Shown: positions 23,498 to 35,999 of the stretch, piece after piece
Layout of the letters: every line of letters begins with the position of its first letter
Position numbering within the stretch: the stretch's first letter is position 1
DNA from: Endothia cerciana
Taxonomy: Eukaryota > Ascomycota > Sordariomycetes > Diaporthales > Cryphonectriaceae
Direction: 5' to 3'
Assembly (NCBI GenBank): GCA_026119935.1
Contig: JALRMH010000056.1
Location: forward strand, 176,679 to 240,678
Length of the DNA stretch: 64,000 nucleotides
Position numbers and translations under genes: made by a program
The notes under the pieces: generated by a model
The model's database searches: none
Seen by the model: the letters and a program-made list of their open reading frames with translations, nothing else
Told to the model about the DNA's origin: nothing

Positions 23498-25261
23498 AAA
23501 TATTTCGACGACTATAACCTACTACATAGGTTTTTTTGGGGGGGGGGTTTTTTTTTTTTTTAATTTAAAAAAAAAGGGTGAGATCTGCATTGCTGCATCG
23601 ATACCGCCTTCGTCCAGGAATGCGATTGCGAAGGGGCAAGGGGCAGCTCTATTACAGCTTTTACTGAAGTACATGCCTTGAAAGTTGTAGTTCTATTAGC
23701 TAATCACCTCATTTGAAAGTGGTTCCTAGGCCTGATTGAATCTACTGACACTTACCTGAGTTTCATGTACCGATGACGCATCAGTTGACCTGGCCGCCCT
23801 GACTGGTCTCCTGAACCGACGCGAATGGATATTCGTCACATTGGTATTCCTGACCGTAAGGTGGCTCGCGACAGCTGTTTGGAAAAGAGCAGCCCGCTAA
23901 CTCACGGCGCCTTCATTTTTGTTCGGCTTGAGCTGGCCTGTCCCAAGTCCAAGATCCGCCCTTTCGCATGCAGGAAGCACCTGAGAAAGGACGACTAGTG
24001 TCTTCGCAGTCGTCTTGAGCTTACGGGCTATAGCAGGAGTACCAAAGGACATGTTTTTTTGTTTTTTTTTCACAGACATCTAAAGCCAGATGAATTAGCA
24101 ATTCTTGCAAGAAAATGCTTAAGATGGGGACCAAGATTTACCACCAAGGTTTTCCCTCGGGACTACATTCGAATACTCAAATGGGAATCCCTAGCACTAC
24201 GGGAGCAAGGAGAGCAGCTGCAAAGATTCTGTAAATAGACCTCGTGGTACTGAATAGATATTAGATAGATTCCTGTGCAGTCTTGTGGATCTACTCATCG
24301 TTCTGCCATCCGTTCTCACGCGCAACGTTCAGTATTTATAAGTTCATCGCTCTCCATCAATTTGGAGATTATTCATACCGTTTCACAGACGACGGTACTG
24401 CTGAGAGCTTTTCCGTTTAACGCGATAATTGAGACAGAGCTGACTTGTGGTTTGGACACGTCCTTTCAGGAGCTGCTTGCAGCCGTCCTCAACGTGTCCC
24501 GCCTTGATAGCTCTAAGTGCTACGCTATGGGTGGCTGTGATCCGCCACGAGCTGGTACTCCTAGTCCTTGGACACGACATACCCTTACAGCATCTTTCTC
24601 GTCGATTTTATGCTGCAAACGGCCTTTGCAAAGCCTACTTCTGAAAACCACGATAGTAGCGGTCCAGAGAGTGGTCTATGTAGATGATAATTCTAGCTCT
24701 GAGAACGACACTGCAAGCGGTCACAAATGGCATCGGACATGTGCCTAGAGAATTTGACTTCCTTTAAACCGAACTCTCCGCATAAGATCGAGCTAGTAAG
24801 TCAGAAAGAAGACCTCCTCCTGGCCCACCCCCCTTTTCCGGCCACCTCGTGTACGAACAAACAACCGCCTTTTTCCTTATAAAAAGTCAAACAGAGATAA
24901 TTTAATATATAATGCATTTATAAAGATCGCACTCGGACACTATAAGCTTTTATATTATAGTAAATATATATTTTGTTTTTGAAAGGTTAATATTATTTAG
25001 TGGAGTTATTGAAGGGTGACCAGAAATGGGGTGGGGTTCTTCTGACTTCGCTAATGATGTCACTCACTGGTCCAGATTATGGAAAGACATGATACTCGTC
25101 TACGACTTGTGACCCCCCCCCCCCCAAAGTCTCTAACTCCATCTTCATCTCCATCTCCATCTGGATATTCGCAAAATACCAAGCTTTACCTATTTCTTTT
25201 CAAGATTCGCTGGGAACATAGTGGGGTTTTTTTATTTCTTTGATTATTTCTCGGGGGCCGA
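23498..25261. other. Intergenic region, AT-rich with homopolymers
   Basis: Contains a T/G/T/A homopolymer cluster at 23530-23577, poly-T at 24054-24070, an AT-rich block at 24890-25010 and a poly-C run at 25112-25124. A CATCTC(CATCTC)n motif lies at 25140-25162. No gene supported. Confidence 0.45.
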
Positions 25262-25825
25262 ATGGAGCGTTACGAATGTGAAGACAGAAATACAATCAAC
25301 ATTTCGATAATGAAACCAGACCTATCTCTCCCGGATCAAGCCCCCGAGCTTGGCCAATTTGGTCATTTGAATTGGGACGACGCATCATTTGCACTCTACA
25401 CCCTCGTTGAAGGTGTCTTGGCGCAGGAGATTGCCTCTGCTCTTGAGGAAGAGTGGCTGAAGCAAGGCTTCGAGAGCCACCTCGTCCAGCCCGCTCTGCC
25501 TACAGCAGACTTCAGTGGTAAAAGTCTCTGGGATGTACTTCAGGCACATATTGCCATGGACAAGGGCGTGAAGCCGCGGCACGACGGGGGCGCAGCAGGA
25601 GATCTGTCATGGTGGCCAACCGCCTTTATAACCGTTGTGAAGAAAGATTGGAGGAGTCCGGGTGGCTTGTTGTTCGTCTTCGCTGATGATGAGAATGACT
25701 GCAAATTGGACCGATTTTTCTTTGACGTGAAGGATACACACTTGATGCTCTCCAGCCTGTCCTTTGGGGATGAGATGCCGGCGAGCTGCAAGGAAGTATA
25801 CGCTATTAGTGTCAAGCAGATTTGA
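25262..25825 (+). CDS. Hypothetical protein, 187 aa
   Basis: One uninterrupted frame with balanced composition. It has no signal peptide or TM segment. Visible features are an acidic N-terminal half (GHLNWDDASFALYTLVEG), a DVLQAHIAMDKG helix, and a beta-rich C-terminal half (FITVVKKDWRSPGGLLFVF, then FFFDVKDTHLMLSSLSFG). The protein looks globular and cytosolic. I do not recognise the family with confidence. An in-frame Met at residue 17 (MKPDLSLP) is an alternative start. No close neighbour suggests a role. Confidence 0.65.
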   Translation: MERYECEDRNTINISIMKPDLSLPDQAPELGQFGHLNWDDASFALYTLVEGVLAQEIASALEEEWLKQGFESHLVQPALPTADFSGKSLWDVLQAHIAMDKGVKPRHDGGAAGDLSWWPTAFITVVKKDWRSPGGLLFVFADDENDCKLDRFFFDVKDTHLMLSSLSFGDEMPASCKEVYAISVKQI

Positions 25826-27261
25826 GATCGAAACTACCTAAGTGGATCCTTCAATCTCCCACTACGTCCCTTCATATTCCTTGAAAGCCTTTTTACTGTA
25901 ATTGCGGGGCTACCGAAGAAAGTAGTCTCTAGTTGTCTAGGCGCTAGATGTGAGACCTCGATGAGCAGGACTCGCACTCGTATGCTAGTGTCACCTGTAT
26001 CTAAGCTTTCAAAACGATGAATCCTAATAGGCACATACCAGGATACAGAGAGACCGATCCTCCTCCGCTTCGCTTCACATGGTCATCTAGCATTTCGTAA
26101 ACGTCAACAACTACTCGAACACATGATATATTAGCATGAAGTGTCGGTACAAGATTCCACATGCGTATTAGATATCTACCAAGGACCATGGCAAGGAGGA
26201 GATGGCTCAGAAGATGCTTCCAACCCGGTTAGGCTGCATCATATTGTAAGACATCACATATCCGCCTCAAGCTAGACATGTTATAGCAAACATGAGCAAG
26301 TGACCCGTGGTCCAGGTGACCGTGTTACTTGAAGACACGGCAGTCATAGCTTCTTCATATAGGTGTGCTCTTCAGTTCTCGGCCGGCGGGTCTCCTTCTG
26401 TTGAAGCCAGGGCCAGTAAGCTCGTCAACCTGATGAACTCAAGTTTATCTAGGGAATATGAGCTAGATCGCCAATACTGAGGTGATGAGCTGAAAGGATG
26501 TCCTATCCGACCCTGGGCTTATCTAGATCGAGATGTCTGGCAGCTATCCCGGATCTTCGTCCCTCACATTGATCCATGAACCAAGAAACCATTAATTATT
26601 ACATCATTATAGGCTTATCTGAACCAGCGGGTTTACGTCCTATGGTCATTAAGCATGTAGAGCAGGGGTTTGGAGGAGAAGAATAATGGAGGCCGGTGCG
26701 GCATCATAAGATCATAATCACTGACGGTGAATAATACAGCAGACAACCCTGGAATGTACATGTTTCGGGCAAAGTAGTGGAGATTGATTGGTCATGTTTG
26801 GTGCAGGGAATCGAGGCATGGGACGAAGGATCGCGTTTACATGCTGAAAACAACTTGATGAATGGAAATGGTTTCGAATTCCACATCTGACTCTTCTCAA
26901 TTAAGTATCGTTACAATATCCTACTCGGTATATTTGGAGTACCCCTTCGGGCATTTTCTGATGCTTGAATATGCTCGTGACTTCGATGGAGCTCCAAATG
27001 CGTCCGAGTTAACAAGAGCTATTCCTCGGGTTATATAAACTGCCGTAAGTAGGAAAATGCCGCTGAGCCGTTCAGGAATGCGAATGGAGTAGACAGAACA
27101 GAATAAGCATCAGTGCAGGAGCTCGGTTATGGAAAAGAATGGCAATATCCACCTACTTCTGATAGCAGAAGACTCGATTCACTTTATTTTTTTTTAATCA
27201 AAAAATTCCAGGCTTTCGAGGGCATCATCAGATCTATCTTTCCCATTTTTGGATCGGCAAA
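25826..27261. other. Intergenic region
   Basis: AT-moderate sequence without a recognisable gene or strong repeat. Short open frames have no features. Confidence 0.4.
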
Positions 27262-28069
27262 ATGGTCAACAAGTATACCATCCCTCCCTCCACCGAGTCG
27301 GCCAAGGCTGCAGCCACGGCCCTGAAGAAGGCGGACTCCGGTCCGGACGCCCTCGTCAACAATGCCGGTGCCGGCTACACGATTCCCATGCTGGATGCCG
27401 ATATAGACCAGGCCAAGGCCATCCATGACACCAATGTCTGGGGCCCCATACTGACTACCCAGGCCTTTTCTAGTCTGTTAATAAAGAGCAAGGGGCGGGT
27501 GGTCAATATCAGCAGCGTCGGCGCCGTCGTGAACACCCCTTGGATTAGCATGCACTAGACCCGACCCCCACCTTCCAACCCGCCCCCCCCCCCTTTTTTT
27601 CCCTCTTCTTTCTTTTGCTTTTTTTTTCCTTGTGTGTGAGAGTGTGCGTCTGTTGTTCCTTATCTTCAGATTTACCCTCAGCAGCCAAGGCCTTTAGTGG
27701 TAGACTCGCTCATGGCCGTTGATCACCCGAGACGCAGGTGTCTTACCCTCCTCGAAGGCCGCCCTGAACAATTCGTCAGAGACACTCCGTCTGGAGTTCT
27801 CCCCCTTCGGCGTGAGCGTCGCGGCCGTCCTGGTCGGCACGGTGGCGACGCCTTTCCACGCGAACGAGCCAGATATCAAGCTGCCCCCGACTTCACGCTA
27901 TGCAGCGATCCGGTGTAGCATCTCGAAGTGGGCGAGAGGTGAGGCTGGTCCCAAGGGCGGCTCGGTTGACGAGCTGGCTGCGTCGCTGATGGACGAGGTC
28001 ATCGGCAAGGGGAAGGGCGGGCAGGTTTGGAAGGGTGCGAACAGTGGGTGCCTGCTTCGATGTCGGTAA
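27262..28069 (+). pseudogene. AYR1-like short-chain dehydrogenase, truncated and broken
   Basis: The first part (27262-27558) contains the NAG motif (DALVNNAGAGYTIPMLDAD) and KGRVVNISSVGAVVNTP, typical of fungal SDRs related to 1-acyl-DHAP reductase. The N-terminal cofactor motif TGxxxGxG is absent and no upstream exon supplies it. After TAG at 27556 a 160-nt low-complexity block (C11 then T-rich) intervenes, and the protein resumes in another frame with SSKAALNNSSETLRLEFSPF and VLVGTVATPFHANEPD. The active-site Tyr expected before SSKAAL is replaced by Leu-Pro. Truncation, frame change and loss of Tyr argue for a pseudogene. A mis-spliced model could rescue the frame but not the missing cofactor site. 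Confidence 0.65.
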
Positions 28070-28905
28070 GTACATCACCAACCCAACGCTTTCTCTGGCC
28101 CTCTGGTCATACTCTATATCACCCGAAGTCCAACCTGCGGTCGCGTGAACAGGATAGCATGATGAGCAGCGGGCAGGGACTTGATGAGCTGCCCAAGAGT
28201 CTGCAAAAATCTCAAGACTCATACACCGGCATACTTGAACGGAATCACGCAGGCTCCCGGACGGATCAATCAATCAATTAGTGCTTCTTCGAATCGAGTA
28301 AATTACTCGCTTTGTAATTGCCTATTCTTCTTCTTTCCCGGATGATGGGCTTAACCGCGCGTGGCTTAGATGTGAGACGCAAGTCATCACCAATGAAGGA
28401 CGAGCAGCGTTTGGAGGTGATGGTGGTGAAAGACAGGCATTGCAGGCTGAGCGGGTTACCTTGACCTTTACGTAGGTTCCTAGCCAGGTAGGGTTCCCAC
28501 CATTGGGCACCTACCAGCAGACATGGAGCGCGGACCAGAGATTCAAGGGGACATGGACGCAGAGAGTTCATGATAGCTCAGGCTTGGGGGACACAGGATG
28601 GCGTATGGAGAGCATGAGGATGGGCCTCTTCCAATGTCCAGCAGCGTCCACAAGGGCCGACGTGGACTTAGCACAGCTGTTACGTAAGCAGACAGGCGGG
28701 ACCCGCCCTTCCTCTTTGGCCAATTGGCTTCGACCTGATGACCAGGATTATGTGGGCACCCTCGCAGCAACGGCGACGGCACTGGAGCAAGCTCTCCAAA
28801 CCTCTTGACGACACCCGTCCAACCCTCAGGCCCGCGAGAAGTCCCAACTCCAGTCGCAGCCACAGCTTCGAATCTCCGCAGTCGCCCGCCTCACACCCGC
28901 CCAGC
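28070..28905. other. Intergenic region upstream of nuo-24
   Basis: No supported gene. The last 200 nt are the probable promoter and 5' UTR of the complex I subunit. Confidence 0.4.
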
Positions 28906-29982
28906 ATGGCAAGCAAGATAGCGCCCATAGTGTTCCGCACAGCAGCCCGCTGCCAAAGGCCTGCAAGGTGTGCAGCAAGGAAACAGATCCGCGCCCTCTC
29001 AGCCACACCGTCAAGGCCGAGCGACACGCTCAACGTCGTACGTCTCCTTGCTGCTCTTCTCCCTCCGATCGTGGCCCTGCCACCACCTGATTGCCTGTGT
29101 CCCGCCCCAGTTCACCGTCATCCGCCACGAGCCCGGGAACGGGAGAAGCTGACCTCGCCTCGCAAAACGCAAACAGCACCGAAACACACCCGACAACAAC
29201 CCCGACATCCCCTTCAAGTTCACGCCGCAGAATGAGGCCGTCATCGCGGAGCTCCTCAAGCGGTACCCGCCCCAGTACAAGAAGGCCGCCGTCATGCCCA
29301 TCCTGGATCTGGGCCAGCGCCAGCACGGCTTCACCAGCATCAGCGTCATGAACGAGGTGGCCCGCATCCTCGAGATGCCCCCCATGCGCGTCTACGAGGT
29401 CGCCTCCTTCTATACCATGTACAACCGGACGCCCGTGGGCAAGTTCTTCGTCCAGGCCTGCACGACGGTAAGCCGACCCTGACCTACGACTGACTACATT
29501 GCACGGAAAAACAACCCAGGGATGGACCGCTACTAGGGGTGGATGACGAGGCCCTGGCAGGACGAGGAGGACACAAGCCTCTCTGCTTGATGAGATGGGA
29601 AGAGCTGACGGAATTGCCCTCACAGACACCCTGCCAACTTGGCGGTTGCGGCTCCGACCTGATCGTCAAGGCCATCGAGGAGTCCCTCGGCATCAAGGCC
29701 GGCCAGACGACCCCGGACGGCCTGTTCACCTTCATCGAGGTCGAGTGCCTGGGCGCATGCGTCAACGCGCCCATGGTGCAGATCAACGACGACTACTACG
29801 AGGATCTGACGCCCGAGACTACAAAGTCGCTCCTCACAGCCCTGAAGGAGTCTGCGGGCGACGTGTCCAGGGTGCCCAAGCCCGGTCCCTTGAGCGGGCG
29901 GCACACGTGTGAGAATAGCAAGGGCCAGACGAATCTGTTGAGTGAGCCTTGGGGCACGGAGACGACGAGGCCGGATCTCTAG
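28906..29982 (+). CDS. nuo-24: NADH:ubiquinone oxidoreductase 24-kDa subunit (complex I)
   Basis: Three exons: 28906-29037, 29177-29467 and 29626-29982; 259 aa with phase-0 introns. The first exon encodes a mitochondrial presequence (MASKIAPIVFRTAARCQRP, Arg-rich, no acidic residues). The mature part has the thioredoxin-like fold with LDLGQRQHGFTSISVM and MRVYEVASFYTMYNR. The [2Fe-2S] ligands are Cys in ACTTTPCQLGGCG (CxxxxC) and ECLGACVNAP (CxxxC), the N1a cluster. Homologue of human NDUFV2 and bacterial NuoE, in the peripheral arm of complex I at the matrix side. The C-terminal PLSGRHTCEN...EPWG segment is fungal-type. Confidence 0.95.
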
Positions 29983-30304
29983 ATGCCCAGGAAGGACCGG
30001 GCTGGAACGGGAGAGGTATCCGCTGGCAGTGTGGCGACCAGAGGGTTTGATTTCATCGAGCGACAAACGAAGGGGAAGGGAACCGGCGGACACTCAACCT
30101 CTGTAAATATGTATTGTATATTTGAGATCAAAGAGACTTTTGAGATAACGGCCGTGTCGTTGCCAGTCTGGTAGTTGGTGGTGACTAAGGATTCAAGTCG
30201 TGATGAGGAAGGACAAAAAGCAAAAAAACGCCCGCCAATATCCTGCCCTCGGCAAAACGAACAAAGAGAACCCGCGGCCAGATCAGCAAGACCCTGTGAC
30301 ATTG
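29983..30304. other. Short convergent intergenic region
   Basis: 3' flanks of nuo-24 and the kelch gene; AT-richer, with possible polyadenylation signals (AAATATGTATTGTATA near 30105). No gene. Confidence 0.5.
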
Positions 30305-32200
30305 TCAAGGCTCCCTCTTGTCGGCTCCAACCCTCAAGATCCATCCGTCCCCCAATCTCTTATTCGCCCCGTCAACACCGCCCCAGATTACCAAGCCCCT
30401 CTCTTCCAGCTCCCCCATATGCCCACTCGCGAACCATCCCCTGGGCCCCGGCCCCTCGGCCGCGGCATCATCCTCATCGTCATATGCCTCGGTCTCGACG
30501 CGGAACCACTTGCCCTCCGCCGGACCAGACTGGCTTCCGCTGCGCCCGCGCCCGAGCCACGCATCCAGGCCGCCCTGTGCCATGCCGATGACCTGGCCCG
30601 CGGCTGTGGGACGAGGCAGCTCGTACGCCCAGACATCGCCCCAGAACTTGCCCGCCGCATCATGCCCGTTGTCGCTCGGGTCCCGCTCGCCGAGCGTGAG
30701 CAACAGATACTCGCGCCCGGACGGACCGCCGATGGTGACGGTCTGCAGGCCTGCCACGCTGCGGTGACCGGGCCAGCTGGGGCCTTCAGACTGCGTCAGG
30801 GGCCTGGAGGCCTCGTCCCCGCCCTCTACCCGCGTAGCCGCGGCGGTGGCGGCGTCGGCGGTCTGCTCGGGGAGGATACTCTTCCAGCCACCCTTCGAGG
30901 TTAGCACGACGTCGGCCCCGCCGCCGCGTTCGTAGGAATCGTCCACGCCCAGCTCAAGGTAATCCAACTGCCCGCCCTCCTCGCCCTCGCCGTTGAACCC
31001 GCCGAACCGCCAGAGTTTCCCGCCCGCAACGGCGAGACCTGTCCCGCCGCGGGGCTTGCCCGGCGCCGACGGAAGCTCATGCCAGACCCGGGAGCGCACG
31101 TCAAAAGCCCACGTGTCGTTCGCCCGCCCCTCGGCGAAACAGCCCCCGTGCACGACAAACGTCCCGTAGCCGTCCTCGTCCTCATCCCGGCTGTTGTTCG
31201 CCACGTTCCCCACGATCGGCCGCTGGGGCGTGCCGACCATCTCGGAGTCGCCCTGAGCCCACTCGGTCCACGTGCTCGTACGCTTCAGCCCCCTCCCGCC
31301 GGGGCCAGGACCACCGGCCCGGACGGCACCACCGTGAGATCCCGCAAACTCGCGCGGCAGGTCGAGCGCCGCGGCGGAGTGGTAGCTCCGGGCCGCGGGG
31401 TAGAACTGCCTCTTGTCCGCGTACGCGGGCGAGGTGGGCTCCGGGGATGGCATGTACGGGTCCAGGTGGCCCCACAGGTGCGTCTTGGTGTCGAACACCC
31501 ACACGCGCCCGTTCTCCTCGAGCGGCTTCATGTCGGGTCCGCCGCGGCCGCCGAAGAGGAAGATGCGGTTGCCGATGATAGCTGTGGCGTGGCCTACGCG
31601 CGGGCAGGGGACGTCTCCCACTGGGCCGGAGGAGGCAGAGGAGGAGGAGGAGGAGGAGGAGGAGGATGCGGCTGGGGCCTCTGAGCTCTGTTCGGAGAGG
31701 GGGACGTCGGACAGCCCCTTCCCCTTGCCGCCCTCGTCGCCGTCGCCACTGCCAGCAGAGGCGGTGGGCTCGATGACGGTCGGGATCTGGGGGCGGGCGG
31801 CGGCCTTGGCCTTGACGGCGTAGTAATCGGCCGGGGCGGAGCTGTAGGGAAGCACGATGACGTGCATGTCGTTGTCGACGGGGCGGCGGGGCTCGACCTC
31901 GCCGCCGAAGATGTAGGCGTTGCCCGAGACGACGCTGATGGAGTGGGAGGAGCGGGGGAGCGGGGGCACGTCGATGCGCTCCCACGTCGCCTTGACGGTC
32001 GGGTGCGATGGGGAGGCGGAGGGATGGGCCCAGGCTGGCATCTTGGGCAGGTGGGAGGACAGGCCGGAGAGCGAAGGGAAGCTGACCTGGGGGACCTTTG
32101 GGAGCTCGGTGGGCATGGCCGGCCTGGACACGCTGATGTTGCTCATGTTGTTGACCAGGTCGGTGGTCCGACGCTTCAAGGTGCCAAAGGTCTCCTCCAT
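30305..32200 (-). CDS. Kelch-repeat beta-propeller protein
   Basis: A single exon of 631 codons from ATG at 32200 (MEETFGTLKRRTTDLVNN). The frame stays open 177 codons upstream, but that part covers tandem AAGGG and CTGGCTG repeats, so the internal Met is preferred. Kelch blades are seen as SHSISVVSGNAYIFGGE, VGHATAIIGNRIFLFGGRGG, FVVHGGCFAEGRANDTWAF, GTGLAVAGGKLWRFGGFNG, GDVWAYELP and a final LVIWGGVDG. A poly-Ser stretch (about 165-185), encoded by a CCTCCT-type repeat, lies in a loop between blades 1 and 2. Such proteins act as scaffolds or polarity factors in fungi; no catalytic residues are evident. Cytosolic by sequence. Confidence 0.85.
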   Translation of the reverse strand: MEETFGTLKRRTTDLVNNMSNISVSRPAMPTELPKVPQVSFPSLSGLSSHLPKMPAWAHPSASPSHPTVKATWERIDVPPLPRSSHSISVVSGNAYIFGGEVEPRRPVDNDMHVIVLPYSSAPADYYAVKAKAAARPQIPTVIEPTASAGSGDGDEGGKGKGLSDVPLSEQSSEAPAASSSSSSSSSSASSGPVGDVPCPRVGHATAIIGNRIFLFGGRGGPDMKPLEENGRVWVFDTKTHLWGHLDPYMPSPEPTSPAYADKRQFYPAARSYHSAAALDLPREFAGSHGGAVRAGGPGPGGRGLKRTSTWTEWAQGDSEMVGTPQRPIVGNVANNSRDEDEDGYGTFVVHGGCFAEGRANDTWAFDVRSRVWHELPSAPGKPRGGTGLAVAGGKLWRFGGFNGEGEEGGQLDYLELGVDDSYERGGGADVVLTSKGGWKSILPEQTADAATAAATRVEGGDEASRPLTQSEGPSWPGHRSVAGLQTVTIGGPSGREYLLLTLGERDPSDNGHDAAGKFWGDVWAYELPRPTAAGQVIGMAQGGLDAWLGRGRSGSQSGPAEGKWFRVETEAYDDEDDAAAEGPGPRGWFASGHMGELEERGLVIWGGVDGANKRLGDGWILRVGADKREP

Positions 32201-35200
32201 GGCTGGCTGCTGGCTGGCTGCTGGCTGGCTGTGTTGAACCTGCTCAGGGTGGGGTTGGTGATCAATCAAGCAGGGCCGTCGGGAGCATATAAGCTTTGCG
32301 AAAGAGAGGTGGGGGAAGGGAAGGGAAGGGAAGGGAAGGGAAGGGAAGGGAAGGGAAGGGAAGGGAAGGGAGGATGGTGGCTGCAGTTGGCGTCGTCGGT
32401 AGTGTTTATGGGTGGTGAGTGAGCCGTTGATGCGATGTGTGCTGTTGGCAGAGCTGAGCCGAGCTGGGTGGGTTTGCCTCGCCCGCCTGTTGGCCCACGC
32501 CCGCCCGCGTCCACGTCTGTGTTGCATGCTCCTCCTCCCCAGTATGTGCATACACGGTACATACAGTAGCAGTAGCACCACATGGTTTTGGTGGCGGCCG
32601 CCAGACCATGCAGTGACGTAAGATGGGGGGGCCTGGGCGGCGAGCGTCTCTGCACGTACGTGCCCCACGGTACGGACGTACTCGGGACACAGGGAGGCGT
32701 GAGAAGGGTCCCCAGCTTTAGCGAATCGCACCTGTACCCAAGTATGTACTACTACTATACATGGTACTGTAGTGCATACATAGTACTACGTATGTTGCCC
32801 TGTCGGCGACCTCGTGCTGTCGTTACCCCGTACGTGTGCCGTAATACGAGGTACACCAGACACGAGGCTGTGGATATCAGCCTTTAGCCAAGGTTTCCGA
32901 GGAGAGGGGTTCCGGATCCACATGCCAGTGTACGCACTTATACTTTTGTCTACTATGGCAATACCACTGGCACAGCAAACGGTGAGCGGGAGGGGATCTA
33001 TCATGCCACGCCCCGCCCCTGCGCTGCGCTGTGCTGCGCTGCCCTTCGTTGCCCTTGCTCATCACGAACCAGGCCCTGGGCAGCCCTGAACCTAGGGCTC
33101 TGAGAGCCATCCGCCCACCACCCACCACGCCGGCGATAAGTTGGCGCCAACCAGTAGTGCCTGTCTGACTGAAATGGATCTGGCGGTGCTACCGAAGGGC
33201 CAACCCAGTCGGTGCTGAAGGGCCGTCCATCCGGTCACCCAAGGTCATGCCAGCCCAGGCTTGTTCTAGGGGTCACTCATCTGTCTGGTGAGGTCGGATA
33301 GAGGGTGCATACAGCGCCGCAGCCCCAACCTGGTAATTACGCAGTGATTGCAAAGATACATACGCGTTCCTTTTTATTCTATTTTATTTTATTTTCTTAT
33401 TATTAAAAAAAAAAGAAAGGGGGCACCATAGAACCGTCCACGGTGATATGCGAAGAATATCCTCAGCATAAAATCACTCCAATGTCTTACATGTCATGGA
33501 CAGAATGTGTGTGTGATGGCATCACCCGACCCTCCAACAACGGCCTCGCTCGCTACTCACACTTGCGCCCGCGGCCTGAGGACGTCTGGCCCGGCACCCC
33601 TCTCCTAGTCCTCCTCCTGCGTGAACACGACGCCCACGCCGAGGATGCAGACCTACTCTGGTTACCGGTTTTCTTGTGGTTACGTGCGGGATCCCGTCGG
33701 TCACGCTGTTGCGTAAGAGCGGGGGCTGGCACACAAGGCCCGCACGCGCATCGTCATGTTCCTCAGCTGCCCCGACGAACCCGGGAGCACTGCCGGCCGC
33801 CGGTGGCTTCTGGTGCTCTGCAGGTTCGGGGGGGGGGGGGGGCGGGGCGGTTCAGTACCTGAGGCCGTCGGGCTCAGTGGGCGCCGAGGTTCCTAGCAGT
33901 GGGGGTCTGCTCGAGAAGGACAAGACGCACACGCTCGCGCGCCGCGGTAGAGATCTGTCTAGGATGAAGATGCGGCTGGGAGAGAGGAGACGGGGCGAGA
34001 CACGACTGCAGCCGGTGGCGGGCTGGTTCATGTATGAACTGAATTCGGAACACTCCCAGGGGGCTGCACGGGTAGACGCTTTCCCCTCGGATGGTGCAGC
34101 TGTCCGACCTGGGTTTCTCTGGTGCTGAGGCCCACACGGAGGCAATGTTCCGCGTTGCTCAACCCTGTTCGACGACAACTTTTCTCCTTGGGACGACCGG
34201 GGAACCAGCCACTCAAGTGATCCTACTGCATCTCTTGTGTCTTGACGCATGGCTGAGCCCTGACAGAAGTGAAGCCGAAACATACGGTGAAGATGTTGCC
34301 GATGAATAATTTCCAAAGACGGGACGGAAAGAAAAGGAGGGACGAGCCCGGGGAGGAAACCCCGGGGGCCGTCGTTAAAAAAGCTGCGGCGCCGATAATA
34401 CAGCTCGCTCTTGTTAGGTACCCTACCCTGCCATCCAGACTTCGCAGATACGGATGCAAGTCGAGATGAATGCGCCCGAACACCCAAGCGGGCGAGTGCG
34501 CTCGGCAGTCTGTAATGTCTGGCTCGGCGAGTCTGGCCTTAGCAAAAGCAACAACAGGACAGCTTCGTACCGGCCTGGCCTTGATGGGCCGGCCTCCTTG
34601 CCTTGCTACGAGGCCCCCCGTGTGGACCTTCAAACAGGGTCTCGGCGCATTTGGGAACCGCAGAGATATGTAGTTCGCATCCGTCCTCGACGCAGCCGAC
34701 CTGTACGATTGTAAGGATAGGCATGCATTCATGCTCTATCCGGCCCTACCATATCGTCTGTACGTCTCCTGAGCAGTATCGGGGGCCATACCTGGACTCA
34801 CGGGACGAATCGCCGCGGTCATGGCGCCGGTGTGCAAGAGTGCGCAATGCCGAGAGGCCCCTGTGCGAGCCACAGACAGCCTTGCGTGAGGGCGGGCGCG
34901 GCCATCCTTCGGAGTGCATGTCAGCCGTGCGGCCTCGGGGGTGTCGAGAAGACGCTGAGGCTGCTCCGGGTGCGCCCTCCTCCACCGCTCGGTTCGGCCC
35001 CCGTTTGTTTGACATGATCTACGGGGAGGGAAAATCCGTCTGTGCAATCCGTAGTCTTGGCCAGAAGAGGACAAGTCCGGGCCGGCCAAGCCCACCTGGT
35101 GATCATAAGAACCCTGCGCGGCTCAACAAGCTTAAACGGATCTCGTTTCATTCACCTGGCAAATCGCAACTCTGCATCGTCGTCCTGCCGACTCCTGCCT

Positions 35201-35802
35201 CTGCACCCAGACAAAGATTCAAACATAGCATACATCAGACGAGTCGGCTTTGCTGGCGAACTCGAGCATCGCGCGCCTCCGAACCCTTGCCCACGCCAAC
35301 GGTTATGCTTCTTCCTACCCGGGTACACTGCAATGTCAAACCGACAGCCCAGTGGCGACACCCCCCTCCCCCCCCTTCCCTAAAACTTGACACCACTGAG
35401 CCTCACGTTTCGTTACTGTGCCCACCATCTGTCTGGACCGTGTCTGTGGAGGTTCGGCCAATCGCAACTGGATGGTCTGCTGAATCTCTTGAATTCTTCA
35501 GGCCAATCTCAACCCCAACTCGGAGTGCTGGCGCCCGGGTAGTCCCCGGGTCTCCCCTCGTGAGGATTCCATCTCACTGCCTCAGTTACATCGTCGGATC
35601 ATTGCTTCACCTGATCTCTGAGGAGGATGAGAGAGCTGAGCCGCACACAGGCCTCAAGATGTTGGCGCCCAGAGCCATCCAAGCGGGCAACATCCAGGCC
35701 TGTCAGATCCAGGCCGAGTTCTGGGCAAGAAGCATGGCATCTGAAAATTCTATAAGACACTCGGGCTGCTGCTGCTCCTCCTCACCCGCTACATTCTTAT
35801 TC

Positions 35803-35844
<42 letters not shown>

Positions 35845-35999
35845 GCTTCAGCTTCAGCTTCAGCAGCGCTGTCATCCCATCAACCTCCTTCTCAGTACCC
35901 TTCCTTTCGCCAGAGCCCGGAGCTCCTAGGACAAGCACACAGCCACTTCTTAATAATCCTCCACATCCCCCCTCCTTTAGTAATCACCCGACCTTCAAG
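32201..35999. repeat. Large gene-poor divergent region with simple repeats
   Basis: 3.8 kb between the 5' ends of the kelch and Gas1-like genes. Tandem (CTGGCTGG) units lie at 32202-32232, (AAGGG)n at about 32316-32370, a cluster of GTAC/TACT words at 32650-32860, an ATTTT-type repeat at 33374-33395, poly-G at 33828-33842, a (CAT/TCA)n run at 35806-35842 and CTTCAG repeats at 35843-35868. Long open frames (e.g. 34603-36264 plus, 33852-34487 minus) have biased composition and no domains. The 250 nt before 36000 are the promoter and pyrimidine-rich leader of the Gas1-like gene. Confidence 0.55.

Noticed and set aside
28503..28863. Open frames upstream of nuo-24
   Set aside because: No motifs, present on both strands, and in the expected promoter region.
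32201..32731. 177-codon N-terminal extension of the kelch frame
   Set aside because: Translates tandem AAGGG and CTGGCTG repeats; ATG at 32200 gives a natural start.
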